A stretch of 64,000 nucleotides of DNA, taken from contig NZ_CP053440.1 in assembly GCF_000769405.2 (NCBI RefSeq), forward strand, positions 62,001 through 126,000. Reading direction: 5' to 3'. The translations under genes and the position numbers were made by a program. Positions within the stretch are counted from its first letter, which is position 1; the number at the start of each line of letters is the position of its first letter. Source of the DNA: Rhizobium brockwellii. Its GTDB lineage: Bacteria; Pseudomonadota; Alphaproteobacteria; Rhizobiales; Rhizobiaceae. Shown piece after piece: positions 24,443 to 33,549 of the stretch. The notes below the pieces were generated by a model, which had not been told where the DNA came from, did not search any database, and was given only the letters and a program-made list of their open reading frames with translations.

Positions 24443-25957
24443 ATGAGCATGGCATCGGATGATGGTGTGAAGGCCCAGCCGCTTCTTACGCTTCGCGGCA
24501 TCAACATGACATTCGGCGGTGTGAAGGCGCTGAAAAATGTCTCCTTCGAAGTCTTGCCTGGCGAGGTGCATTGCTTGGCCGGCGAGAATGGTTCCGGCAA
24601 GAGCACCCTTATCAAGGTGATATCAGGTGTCTATCGGCCCGCAGACGGCGCCGAGATCGTCTTCGACGGCGAGACGATATCCCACATGACGCCAAGCATG
24701 GCCCAGTCCCGCGGCATCCAGATCATCTGGCAGGACCTCGCGCTCTTTCCGGAGATGAGCGTGGCTGAGAATATCGCCTTCCAGACCCTTTCCGGTTCGC
24801 GCCCGCGCTTCGTCAACTATGCCGCGATCCGCGGAATAGCCGAGGAGGCGCTCGCCCGACTTGGCGTCACACTCGACGTCGACAGACCCCTCAAGGACTT
24901 CGCCATCGCACAGCGCCAGATCGTCGCCATTGCCCGCGCGCTGGTCGGAGAGGCCCGCATCGTCTTCATGGACGAGCCGACCGCCTCGCTCACCCAGTCC
25001 GAGACCGATCATCTGTTGGCGATCGTGCGCACACTGTCGACCTCGGGCGTTGCCGTTGTCTTCGTCAGCCACCGCCTTGCCGAAGTGCTGGACATCTCCT
25101 CTCGCATTACGGTGCTGCGCGATGGCGCGCTGGTCGGGGTCTATCCGGTGGAGGGCATGACCCAGTCTAAGATCACCGAGCTGATGACCGGCCGCACCTT
25201 CGACCAGAACGTTCGCGCCCGCAACGTATCGCAGAACCCGGTCCTGCTCTCCGTCAGCAAGCTTTCCCGGCCTGGCGAGTTCGAGGACATTTCCTTCGAT
25301 CTGCGCCGTGGGGAGACGCTCGGGATCACCGGCTTGCTCGGCGCAGGGCGCACCGAACTTGCGCTGACACTGTTCGGCATGCGCCGGCCCGGGGCCGGAA
25401 CGATCGTGTTGGAGGGAAAGCCGATGCGCTTTGCCTCCAACCGCGAGGCGATCACATCAGGTGTCGCCTATCTCTCCGAAGACCGCCTTTCGCTTGGTCT
25501 CAACCAACCGCAATCCATCGCCGATAATCTGGTCATGGCCTCGCTCAACCGTATCCTGAGTGGCCGGCTCATTTCGCCGGAAAAGAAGCGCTCGCTCGTC
25601 GCGCGCTGGATCGCCGATCTCGGCATCAAGATTGGCAAGCAGGGCGATGCGATCTCGACGCTTTCGGGCGGCAACCAGCAGCGCGTCGCGATCGCCAAAT
25701 GGCTCGCCACCGATCCAAGGGTCTTGATCCTCGATGCGCCCACCGTCGGCGTCGATGTCGGCGCGCGCGCCGGTATCTTCGAAATCGTTGCCCGCCTCGC
25801 TGAGGCGGGGCTTGCGATCATCCTCATCTCGGATGAGGTGCCGGAGGTCTATTTCAACGCCGATCGGATCATCCATATGGAAAAGGGCCGGATCGCCGGC
25901 TGGCACGATCCCCGCGCGACCACACTGAAGGACCTGGAGGCAGCGGTCTATGCGTAA
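24443..25957 (+). CDS. Sugar ABC transporter ATP-binding protein (RbsA-like, two domains)
   Basis: This 504-residue protein has two ATPase domains. The first has Walker A GENGSGKS and Walker B FMDEPTASLT. The second has the degenerate GLLGAGRTE loop and a good signature LSGGNQQRVAIAKW, but its Walker B reads LILDAPTVGVDVG, with Ala at residue 432 where RbsA-type proteins usually have the catalytic Glu. It energises uptake of a ribose-like sugar. It overlaps the first permease gene by 8 bases. Confidence 0.9.
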   Translation: MSMASDDGVKAQPLLTLRGINMTFGGVKALKNVSFEVLPGEVHCLAGENGSGKSTLIKVISGVYRPADGAEIVFDGETISHMTPSMAQSRGIQIIWQDLALFPEMSVAENIAFQTLSGSRPRFVNYAAIRGIAEEALARLGVTLDVDRPLKDFAIAQRQIVAIARALVGEARIVFMDEPTASLTQSETDHLLAIVRTLSTSGVAVVFVSHRLAEVLDISSRITVLRDGALVGVYPVEGMTQSKITELMTGRTFDQNVRARNVSQNPVLLSVSKLSRPGEFEDISFDLRRGETLGITGLLGAGRTELALTLFGMRRPGAGTIVLEGKPMRFASNREAITSGVAYLSEDRLSLGLNQPQSIADNLVMASLNRILSGRLISPEKKRSLVARWIADLGIKIGKQGDAISTLSGGNQQRVAIAKWLATDPRVLILDAPTVGVDVGARAGIFEIVARLAEAGLAIILISDEVPEVYFNADRIIHMEKGRIAGWHDPRATTLKDLEAAVYA

Positions 25958-26978
25958 GCTGTTCCTGGCCTATACGACTGAATTCGTGCTGTTTGCCGTC
26001 ATCATCGCGATGAGTGTTGTCCTCGCTTTTACGACCGACCGTTTCTTCACGCTCGGCAACGCCTTTGACCTGCTCAATATCAGCGCGGTCAACATCATCT
26101 TTGCCGTCGGCCTGCTCGTGGTGCTGATATCAGGCGGGATCGACATCTCCTTCGCCGTCGCCGCCTCGATCGTGCAATATGTCACCGCACTTGCGCTCGA
26201 GCGGATCGGCGGGGGTGGATGGCTATCCGGCTTCCTGATTGCGGCCGGCATCGGCATCGTGCTCGGCATGATCAACGCCTTCCTGATCCATCGCTTCCGC
26301 ATTATCTCGATCGTCGCGACGATCGCCACCTTCAACGTCTATTTCGGCCTGCTGATGTTCTTCACCAAGGGCGTGTCGATCTACAATCTGCCCGACTGGC
26401 TGACGAGCCGCGTCATTATCTACGAGCGCGAAATGGCCGATGGGAGCTGGGCTGAGATCACCTTGCCGGTCGTCGTCATGGCCGTCTGCACGCTCGCCAC
26501 CTGGCTCTTCATTACCCGCACGACGACCGGTCGGCAGCTCTATGCCTTCGGCGACAATCCGGAAGGCGCGCGCCGCTTCGGGATCAATATCGGCGCCATG
26601 CAGTTCATCGCCTTCGGCTGGCTTGGATTGATGGCAGGCATCGCCGGTCTCATGCAGGCGCATTATGCGCAGGAGGTCGTGCCGAACGCACTTTATGGCC
26701 GCGAGCTCGATGTCCTGGCCGCAGTGGTGCTCGGCGGCGCGCGGCTGGGCGGCGGCAAGGGCTCCGTGCTCGGTTGCGTGCTGGGCGTGCTGCTCGTCTC
26801 GATCACCCAGAACGGACTCAACCTGATGGGCGTCTCGCCCTTCGCCTTCAAGATGATCGTCGGCGCGATCATCCTCGTTGCGATCACCTTGTCGAGCGCT
26901 CGCATCGGCAATCTGGTGCCGGTGTTTGCGACCCGCAAATCGACCGGTAACAGGCCCGCAGACAGGGTAGAGGGCTGA
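25950..26978 (+). CDS. Sugar ABC transporter permease (RbsC-like), first
   Basis: This 342-residue membrane protein of the branched-chain amino acid/ribose permease family has about 9-10 helices and the motifs VVLISGGIDISFAVAASIV and LAAVVLGGARLGGGKGS, which contact the ATPase. It overlaps the ATPase gene by 8 bases and the next permease by one, showing tight coupling. Two separate permeases with one double ATPase resembles the rhamnose (RhaPQT) and AI-2 (LsrCD) importers rather than ribose, which uses one. Confidence 0.9.
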   Translation: MRKLFLAYTTEFVLFAVIIAMSVVLAFTTDRFFTLGNAFDLLNISAVNIIFAVGLLVVLISGGIDISFAVAASIVQYVTALALERIGGGGWLSGFLIAAGIGIVLGMINAFLIHRFRIISIVATIATFNVYFGLLMFFTKGVSIYNLPDWLTSRVIIYEREMADGSWAEITLPVVVMAVCTLATWLFITRTTTGRQLYAFGDNPEGARRFGINIGAMQFIAFGWLGLMAGIAGLMQAHYAQEVVPNALYGRELDVLAAVVLGGARLGGGKGSVLGCVLGVLLVSITQNGLNLMGVSPFAFKMIVGAIILVAITLSSARIGNLVPVFATRKSTGNRPADRVEG

Positions 26979-27964
26979 TGAACGCGCTCGCCGCCCGCTT
27001 CAACGCCATCTTCGGGGCCGACATGGCCGGTCCCCTCGCCGCGCTGGCGGCGGTGCTTGTCGTCTTCGGTTTCGCCTCGCCGCATTTTCTGACAGGCGCG
27101 ACCTTCGGATCGGTCGCCTTTCAGCTTCCAGAGCTTGGCGTCCTGACGCTTGCCATGCTGATGCCGATCCTCACCGGCGGCCTCAACCTTGCGATTACCT
27201 TCACCGCCAACATCGCCGGCCTGACGCTCGCCTGGACGCTGCAGGCCAATGGCGGCATCGATGCCGGCCCGGGCGCTTTCCTGCTCGGCTCGGCTCTGGC
27301 GCTCGCCGTCGGCGCGGCAAGCGGCCTGATCATGGGTCTCGTCATCGCCTTTACCCGCGCCCATCCGATCCTCGTTTCGCTGTCGATGATGATCTTCCTG
27401 CGCGGCCTCGGCGAGTTCCTGACGCGCGGCGGCGACATCTCGGGCTTCCCCACCTTCGTCGCTCCGATCGGCCACGGCAGCATCCTCGGCATCCCGGTAC
27501 CTTTGTTGATCCTGATCGCCTGCGTGATCGCCAGCCACATCCTGCTCTCGCGCTCCAAGCTCGGCTTTTCCACCTACATGATCGGCTCCAATATCGAGTC
27601 TGCCCGCTATTCCGGCATCAACACCCGCAAGGTCCTGGTGCTGGTCTACATGCTCTCCGGCGTGGTGGCTGCGGTTGCCGGCATCATCATGCTTGCGCGC
27701 TTCAATTCGGTGCGCGTCGGCCACGGCGAGTCCTATCTGCTGATCACCGTGCTCGCCTGCTTCCTCGGCGGCATCAATCCATTCGGCGGCTTCGGCCGCG
27801 TCCTACCCGTCTTTGTGGCGCTCGTCGTGTTGCAGCTTCTCTCGTCGGGGCTCAACCTGCTCGGCGCCAACCAGCACCTCACCACTGCCGTCTGGGGCAT
27901 CCTGCTCATCGTCGTGATGGTGCTGCGATGGTTCTCGGCCAAGTTCATCAGAATCGTGAAATAG
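26978..27964 (+). CDS. Sugar ABC transporter permease (RbsC-like), second
   Basis: This 328-residue membrane protein has the same family features, with MPILTGGLNLAITFTANIAG and LACFLGGINPFGGFGRVLPV. It forms the channel with the preceding permease, whose stop codon it overlaps by one base. It is followed 11 bases later by the epimerase gene, so transport and first metabolic step share one operon. Confidence 0.9.
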   Translation: MNALAARFNAIFGADMAGPLAALAAVLVVFGFASPHFLTGATFGSVAFQLPELGVLTLAMLMPILTGGLNLAITFTANIAGLTLAWTLQANGGIDAGPGAFLLGSALALAVGAASGLIMGLVIAFTRAHPILVSLSMMIFLRGLGEFLTRGGDISGFPTFVAPIGHGSILGIPVPLLILIACVIASHILLSRSKLGFSTYMIGSNIESARYSGINTRKVLVLVYMLSGVVAAVAGIIMLARFNSVRVGHGESYLLITVLACFLGGINPFGGFGRVLPVFVALVVLQLLSSGLNLLGANQHLTTAVWGILLIVVMVLRWFSAKFIRIVK

Positions 27965-27975
27965 GAGATACGACC

Positions 27976-28824
27976 ATGGAAGGTTTCGGCGTTCACACCA
28001 GCATGTGGACCATGAACTGGGACCGCGCAGGCGCCGAGAAGGCGATTGCCGGAGCCGTGCACTACAAGATGGATTTCATCGAGATCGCGCTGCTGAATGC
28101 GCCTGCCGTCGATGCCAAACACACCCGCGACCTGCTTGAAAAGAACAAGCTGCGCGCCGTCTGCTCGCTCGGCCTGCCGGAACATGCCTGGGCCTCGGTC
28201 CGCCCGGATGCGGCAATCCAGCACCTGAAGGTTGCAATCGAAAAGACCGCAGAAATGAACGCCGAGGCCCTGTCCGGCGTCATCTTCGGCGGCATTGGCG
28301 AGCGCACCGGCGTGCCACCGACGCAGGGCGAATACGACAACATCGCCAAGGTGCTCGATGCCGCGGCAAAGCATGCGAAGAAGCATGGCATCCAACTCGG
28401 CGTCGAGGCCGTGAACCGCTACGAGAACCACCTGATCAACTCGGCGCAGCAGGCCGTCGACATGGTGGAGCGTGTCGGCGCGGACAATATCTTCGTTCAC
28501 CTCGACACCTATCACATGAATATCGAGGAGAAGGGTGCGGCAAACGGCATCCTGATCGCCCGCGATCACCTGAAGTACATCCATCTTTCCGAAAGCGACC
28601 GCGGCACGCCGGGCTACGGCAACATCCCGTGGGATCCGATCTATGCCGCGCTTGCGGCAATCGGCTTCAAGGGCGGACTTGCGATGGAAAGCTTCATCAA
28701 CATGCCGCCTGAGGTCGCCTATGGCCTAGCCGTCTGGCGCCCCGTTGCACGCGATATGGAAGAGGTCATGGACAAAGGCCTGCCGTTCCTGCGCAATAAG
28801 GCGGAACAATATGGTCTCATCTGA
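27976..28824 (+). CDS. Sugar epimerase, D-tagatose/D-allulose 3-epimerase family
   Basis: This 282-residue TIM-barrel protein has the four metal ligands of ketose 3-epimerases: E144 (LGVEAVNRYE), D177 (VHLDTYHMNIEE), H203 (KYIHLSESDRG) and E238 (AMESFIN). These enzymes use Mn or Co to epimerise C3 of free ketohexoses or ketopentoses such as D-tagatose, D-allulose or L-ribulose. ATG 27976 has GGAG upstream. Its position after a ribose-type importer suggests that an imported rare ketose is converted here to a common sugar. No sugar kinase accompanies it in the operon. Confidence 0.87.
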   Translation: MEGFGVHTSMWTMNWDRAGAEKAIAGAVHYKMDFIEIALLNAPAVDAKHTRDLLEKNKLRAVCSLGLPEHAWASVRPDAAIQHLKVAIEKTAEMNAEALSGVIFGGIGERTGVPPTQGEYDNIAKVLDAAAKHAKKHGIQLGVEAVNRYENHLINSAQQAVDMVERVGADNIFVHLDTYHMNIEEKGAANGILIARDHLKYIHLSESDRGTPGYGNIPWDPIYAALAAIGFKGGLAMESFINMPPEVAYGLAVWRPVARDMEEVMDKGLPFLRNKAEQYGLI

Positions 28825-28959
28825 CCCGGTGCCGGATATTCCAAGCGGCCGCACGGGTGTCTGTTGAAGAGTTCTCGCCATCACCGGCAAGGGGCATGAC
28901 GCCTCATCTCTTCAGCATAGGCACTGAATTTCATTCGGCTCGTGCATGCGAAATGACTC

Positions 28960-28988
28960 TTGAGAAATATCATACTGTTTGTGATATT
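28960..28988 (+). promoter_or_regulatory. Probable promoter with inverted repeat upstream of the aldolase
   Basis: Within the 301-base gap 28825-29125, TTGAGA (28960) and TGATAT (28982) are spaced 16 bases apart like sigma-70 -35 and -10 elements. The arms AATATCA (28966-28972) and TGATATT (28982-28988) form an inverted repeat over this promoter, as a repressor site would. The rest of the gap shows nothing coding. Confidence 0.45.
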
Positions 28989-29125
28989 GTTATTGCCGCT
29001 TGTTACATTCCTCCTCCTATGCCATTTTGCCTATTAAAATAAGACGCTTGAACGGCTCACGCCCGGGCTCTAGTTTCGAAAAGATGGCGGCGTTTCGATC
29101 GACCATCGATATGGGGGAATCTTGG

Positions 29126-30190
29126 ATGGCACGCATTACGCTGAGGCAACTGCTCGACCATGCTGCGGAGGAAGGTTACGGCGTTCCCGCTTTCAACATC
29201 AACAACATGGAGCAGGCGCTCGCCATCATGGAGGCCGCGGACGCATGTCAGGCGCCGGTTATCATGCAGGCGTCGCGCGGAGCCCGCGCCTATGCCCATG
29301 ACATCATGCTGAAGCACATGATGGATGCCGTCGTTGAAATCTATCCGCATATTCCGGTCTGCGTGCATCTCGATCACGGCAACGATCCGTCCAACTGCAT
29401 GACGGCGATCCAGGCGGGTTTTACCTCGGTGATGATGGATGGTTCACTGAAGGCGGATGCCAAGACGCCCGCCGACTGGGCGTATAATGTCGGCGTCACC
29501 AAGATGGTGACTGATATGGCGCATTTCGGTGGCATCTCGGTGGAAGGCGAACTCGGCGTTCTCGGTTCTCTCGAGACCGGCATGGGCGAGGCCGAGGACG
29601 GCCACGGCGCCGAGGGCAAGCTTTCGCATGACCAGCTGCTGACCGATCCGGACGAAGCGGTGAAGTTCGTGCGCGAAACCAAGGTCGACGCGCTCGCCAT
29701 CGCGATGGGCACATCGCATGGCGCCTACAAGTTCACCCGCAAGCCGGACGGTTCGGTACTGGCGATGAACGTCATCGAAGAAATTCACCGTAAGCTCCCG
29801 AACACACATCTCGTCATGCATGGCTCGTCGTCGGTCCCGATCGAACTGCAGGAGATCATCAACAAGTATGGCGGGCAGATGAAACCGACATGGGGAGTGC
29901 CGGTCGAGGAAATCCAGCGCGGCATCAAGAACGGTGTTCGCAAGGTCAATATCGATACCGACGGCAGAATGGCGATGACCGGGCAGATCCGCCGCGTGCT
30001 GCAAGAGGACCCAAGCGAGTTCGATCCGCGCAAATATCTGAAGCCGGCGATGACGGCGCTGACCAAGCTCTGCAAGGAGCGCTTCGAACAGTTCGGCACT
30101 GCCGGCATGGCCGGCCGCATCAAGCCCCTTCCCGTTTCGGAAATGGCGAAGCGTTACAAGTCCGGTTCCCTCGATCCGGCTTTCTCCTGA
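29126..30190 (+). CDS. fba: Fructose-bisphosphate aldolase, class II (CbbA/Fba type)
   Basis: This 354-residue protein matches class II, type B aldolases. The zinc site is in HLDHGND (81-87); [12 protein letters not shown] and GTSHGAYKF follow, and VMHGSSSVP and [12 protein letters not shown] complete the phosphate and zinc contacts. It cleaves fructose 1,6-bisphosphate to dihydroxyacetone phosphate and glyceraldehyde 3-phosphate, or runs in reverse. ATG 29126 follows a GGGGGA site; the frame extends upstream to 29000 but without family sequence. It has its own promoter region and ends 7 bases from the convergent dehydrogenase gene. Confidence 0.93.
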   Translation: MARITLRQLLDHAAEEGYGVPAFNINNMEQALAIMEAADACQAPVIMQASRGARAYAHDIMLKHMMDAVVEIYPHIPVCVHLDHGNDPSNCMTAIQAGFTSVMMDGSLKADAKTPADWAYNVGVTKMVTDMAHFGGISVEGELGVLGSLETGMGEAEDGHGAEGKLSHDQLLTDPDEAVKFVRETKVDALAIAMGTSHGAYKFTRKPDGSVLAMNVIEEIHRKLPNTHLVMHGSSSVPIELQEIINKYGGQMKPTWGVPVEEIQRGIKNGVRKVNIDTDGRMAMTGQIRRVLQEDPSEFDPRKYLKPAMTALTKLCKERFEQFGTAGMAGRIKPLPVSEMAKRYKSGSLDPAFS

Positions 30191-30197
30191 AACTCGG

Positions 30198-31946
30198 TTA
30201 GCCCGACGCCGGGCGCGGTGTCTTTTCCGGCTCGGCGGCAACCTTGCCTGTCAGCGCTTGGCCGTGGAAGCGGCTCAGCTGGCTGACAACGTCCTGAATT
30301 TCGCTTGCCGTTCGTTCGCCGTCCCAATCGAGCGTTGCCCCGGCAACGCCGGCGATTTCCCGCAGGCCTGCCAGCGTCAACCGCCCCTCGATCGCAAGCG
30401 TCGTGCGGCGCATCACGATGTCCGACAGGTGGACGACGATTTCGTTCCGGACGATCCAGTCGATTTCCCGGAGACTGTAGCGCGGCGCACCCGTCAGGCG
30501 GTGCTCGTCGGTATAGCCTGAAGCAGAAGAAAGCAGGGTTGCGGCCGTCGTGCCGTAGCGGCGGAGCAGTTCGTCGGCACGCTCGGCGGCAACGCCGCTG
30601 CGTGACGCGGTATCCTTGATCCAGGCGCTACGTTGCTGGGCATCAGCCGGAAAGGCCTTACCGCCGCCGATCGCCAGATAGCGTGTCGACTGGCTGCGGC
30701 TGCACTGCAGCCGGGTGAGAACGGTGTCGGCGACCTCTTCCGCAAAGCCGCGGAACGTCGTCCACTTGCCTCCGACCAGCGAAATGATCGGAAACGGTCT
30801 GCTGCTCTCCGGCTCCTTTACCGGCGCAGAGTGATCGCGGCTGATCAGCCCCGGTGCGGCCGCATCCGATGCCGGTAGCGGGCGGATGCCGCTATAGCTG
30901 TAGACGATCTGATCGCGATCGAAGCGAAGCGTCGGCAGCAGCGAGCGCATGCTTTCGAGGAAATACTCCGTTTCCGGCTCCTCGCAGGAGACATTGTCCG
31001 GATCACCTGCCGGAATGTCGGTCGACCCGACCAGTGCCAACCCGAGATAGTCGTAGACCAGGCAGATGCGGCCGTCGTCGGCCTCGAAATAGATCATGTG
31101 GCCGTTGAGGCTTCGCACCAATTCGGGATGGTCAAGCAGGATATGGGAACCCTTCGTGCCGCCGATCAGGTGCGATGGAGCGCCGAGCAAAGTGTTGACC
31201 TGATCGATCCAGGGACCTGCCGCATTGACGACCAGCTTGGGAGCGACGCTGAACTCGCGACCATCGGGCTGCCGGAAGGTCAAGCGCCCTTCTGAAACGG
31301 CAGCCAGTGTCGCGAAATTTGTCGCGAGGCTCGTCGCATTCGCATCGAGACCATCACGCACGAGCTCATAGACGAGCCGCTCCGGCCTGCTGATCTTGGC
31401 ATCGTAATAGATGCCGCCGGCGACGATGGTGGGGGTAATATGCGGCATTTCCCTGCGCGCCTGTTTCTTCAGGATCAACCGGTGGCGCGGCATGACCTGG
31501 TCGCGCGAACCGAAAAAGTCGTAGAGCCGAAGCCCGATCTTGATGAGAACCGCGCCACGGCTGCGTGGCGCCGTCTTCGACCCAAGGAGCGTCCGGATCG
31601 CTGCCCAGATGCCGCGCGTCCAGGAAAAGACCGGAATGAAGGTCGGCAGCGGCTCGACGCAATGCGGCGCGTTCTTGAGCAGGAGGTTGCGCTCAAGCGT
31701 CGACTGCGCAACCAGTCCGAACTCACCCGTTTCCAGATATTTCAGGCCGCCATGAATGAGCCGCGATGGTGCGGCGCTGGTGCCGGAGCCAAAGTCGGCC
31801 TTGTCGACGATCAGGCAGTTGACACCCTGTAGCGAGAGGTCGCGGAACAGGCCGGCACCGTTGATCCCCGCCCCGATGATCAAAACGTCGATATCGTTCT
31901 CGCCGAGGTTCGAGAAGCGCTGCTGCAAATCGGGGGTCATGCTCAT
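30198..31946 (-). CDS. Glycerol-3-phosphate dehydrogenase-like FAD enzyme (second polyol-phosphate dehydrogenase)
   Basis: This 582-residue GlpD-family protein has the N-terminal FAD-binding motif VLIIGAGINGAGLFRDLSLQ, the family signature GTSAAPSRLIHGGLKYLETG, and a C-terminal extension (about 480-575) typical of DAO_C domains. GlpD-type enzymes oxidise polyol phosphates at the membrane and pass electrons to quinone. It is longer than EryB in the same window (503) and clearly divergent. It follows a FGGY kinase by 37 bases, so the pair may phosphorylate and oxidise a second polyol carried by the same importer. ATG 31946 is chosen from AGGA upstream. Confidence 0.85.
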   Translation of the reverse strand: MSMTPDLQQRFSNLGENDIDVLIIGAGINGAGLFRDLSLQGVNCLIVDKADFGSGTSAAPSRLIHGGLKYLETGEFGLVAQSTLERNLLLKNAPHCVEPLPTFIPVFSWTRGIWAAIRTLLGSKTAPRSRGAVLIKIGLRLYDFFGSRDQVMPRHRLILKKQARREMPHITPTIVAGGIYYDAKISRPERLVYELVRDGLDANATSLATNFATLAAVSEGRLTFRQPDGREFSVAPKLVVNAAGPWIDQVNTLLGAPSHLIGGTKGSHILLDHPELVRSLNGHMIYFEADDGRICLVYDYLGLALVGSTDIPAGDPDNVSCEEPETEYFLESMRSLLPTLRFDRDQIVYSYSGIRPLPASDAAAPGLISRDHSAPVKEPESSRPFPIISLVGGKWTTFRGFAEEVADTVLTRLQCSRSQSTRYLAIGGGKAFPADAQQRSAWIKDTASRSGVAAERADELLRRYGTTAATLLSSASGYTDEHRLTGAPRYSLREIDWIVRNEIVVHLSDIVMRRTTLAIEGRLTLAGLREIAGVAGATLDWDGERTASEIQDVVSQLSRFHGQALTGKVAAEPEKTPRPASG

Positions 31947-31983
31947 CGTCCTAAATCGCCCGCCGCAGCAAGCATTTGTTTTT

Positions 31984-33513
31984 TCAGTTTGCCGATTGCT
32001 CCGGCGCAAGCGCGGCAATCCTAGGCCAAAGGGGGATCATCGCGTCGGCAATCTCGCGGAATACCTGGTAACGCTTTTCATAATCCGCGCTACGCGCCGC
32101 ATCCGGCCGGCAAGTCTTCGCAATGGAGGCGGTGTCGCGTGGATCGCTCTGCGGATCGACAAAGATACCGGCGCCCGACCCGGCACAAAGCGCAGCGCCC
32201 CAGGCGGCCGCCTCATCCGTCTCGGTTACCGTGACCGGCATGCCAAGCACATCGGCAAACATCTGCACGACGGCAGGATTGCGCGAGACGCCACCGGCGA
32301 GCCGCGCCTGATCGAAGGCAAAGCCGTCGCGAAGCGCGTCGACATGGATGCGATGATTGAAAGCGATACCCTCTAGCACGGCGCGCAGCATGTCGCCGCG
32401 GTCGTGCCATCCACCGAGCCCGAAGAAGCCGGCGCTGGCTGCTGCGCCATAAGGCGAGCCGAACAGATAGGGATGGAAGAGCGCCGTCGAGGGGCGCTCG
32501 AAGGCGGCGTCGATCTCGGGCGCCAGCAGGGCGTGGATCGAGTTGCCTTGCACCTCGCCATTCGTTCGCTCGGCAGCGCAGAGCGTATCCAGAAACCAGT
32601 CGTAATTCGCTGTCGATGCGGGGGAGATCGACATGCTGTTCCAGATGCCGGGCGCAATCCCGTTGCGGCAGAACCAGCGCCGGTCGACACGCGGTTCCGA
32701 CGAAAGCGTCTCGTTGATCGAATAGGTCCCGGCAATGACCGCGACAACGCCCTTGGCATAGCCCCCCGCCCCGAGCGCCGAGGCCGTGACGTCGTGCAGA
32801 CCGGCAACGACAGGCGTTCCCTCGGCAAGGCCCGTCAGCTGCGCGGCTTCACGGGTCACGCGTCCGACGATCTGGTCGGAGCGCGAGGCCGGCGGCAGGG
32901 CGTGGACGAGATCCTGCAAGCCAAACAGCCGCAGGGCGTCCTCGCTGTAGTTCTGGGTTTTGACATTGGTGAAGGAGGTGCTCGCTTCGGTGCGGTCCGT
33001 ACCGATGATCCCGGTCAGGCAGAACCGCAGCCAGTCCTTGCAGCTGAAGAAATGGCCGATGCGCTTGTAGCGCTCAGGCTCCATGTCGCGAATCCAGGCA
33101 AGTAATGCCGATGGCGCGGAGACGTGCGGGATCTGTCCCGTCAGTTCGATCGACCGGTCGGCGACCTCGTTTTTCGCCCACCGGTCGACGATCGCCGCTG
33201 CCCGGCTGTCCAGCGAGAGAATGGCCCGGCCGAGCGGCTTCCGGGTGTGATCGAGCAGGTAGATGCCGTCTCCATGCGCGGTAGCGGCAATGCCCTCTAT
33301 GTCGCTTGCGGGGCGCCCGCTAAGGGAAATCGCTTCGCGGATGGCATCGGCCGTCGCGTTCCACAATTCATCCATGTCGCGCTCGATATGGCGGGCCTTC
33401 GGAATGAACTGCGTGACGCGGCGCCGAGCGGCTGCAAGCGGCGTGCCGTCGATATCGAAGATGACGGCCTTGGTGACTGTCAGACCACTATCGATCCCGA
33501 GCAGTGTCGGCAT
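31984..33513 (-). CDS. FGGY-family carbohydrate kinase (second polyol kinase)
   Basis: This 509-residue kinase has the N-terminal phosphate loop GIDSGLTVTKAVIFD, a sugar-binding stretch around ATAHGDGIYLLD, and a C-terminal ATP-binding lobe with VLEGIAFNHRIHVDAL and GGVSRNPAVVQMFADVLG. FGGY kinases phosphorylate glycerol, xylulose, erythritol and similar polyols. It resembles EryA in layout but is a distinct paralogue. It sits between the DeoR regulator (36 bases upstream) and a GlpD-like dehydrogenase. The substrate is unknown; another C4-C5 polyol is a reasonable guess. Confidence 0.87.
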   Translation of the reverse strand: MPTLLGIDSGLTVTKAVIFDIDGTPLAAARRRVTQFIPKARHIERDMDELWNATADAIREAISLSGRPASDIEGIAATAHGDGIYLLDHTRKPLGRAILSLDSRAAAIVDRWAKNEVADRSIELTGQIPHVSAPSALLAWIRDMEPERYKRIGHFFSCKDWLRFCLTGIIGTDRTEASTSFTNVKTQNYSEDALRLFGLQDLVHALPPASRSDQIVGRVTREAAQLTGLAEGTPVVAGLHDVTASALGAGGYAKGVVAVIAGTYSINETLSSEPRVDRRWFCRNGIAPGIWNSMSISPASTANYDWFLDTLCAAERTNGEVQGNSIHALLAPEIDAAFERPSTALFHPYLFGSPYGAAASAGFFGLGGWHDRGDMLRAVLEGIAFNHRIHVDALRDGFAFDQARLAGGVSRNPAVVQMFADVLGMPVTVTETDEAAAWGAALCAGSGAGIFVDPQSDPRDTASIAKTCRPDAARSADYEKRYQVFREIADAMIPLWPRIAALAPEQSAN

Positions 33514-33549
33514 TCAGGTTTACCTCACGAGGGCAACGGGCCCGCGCCG

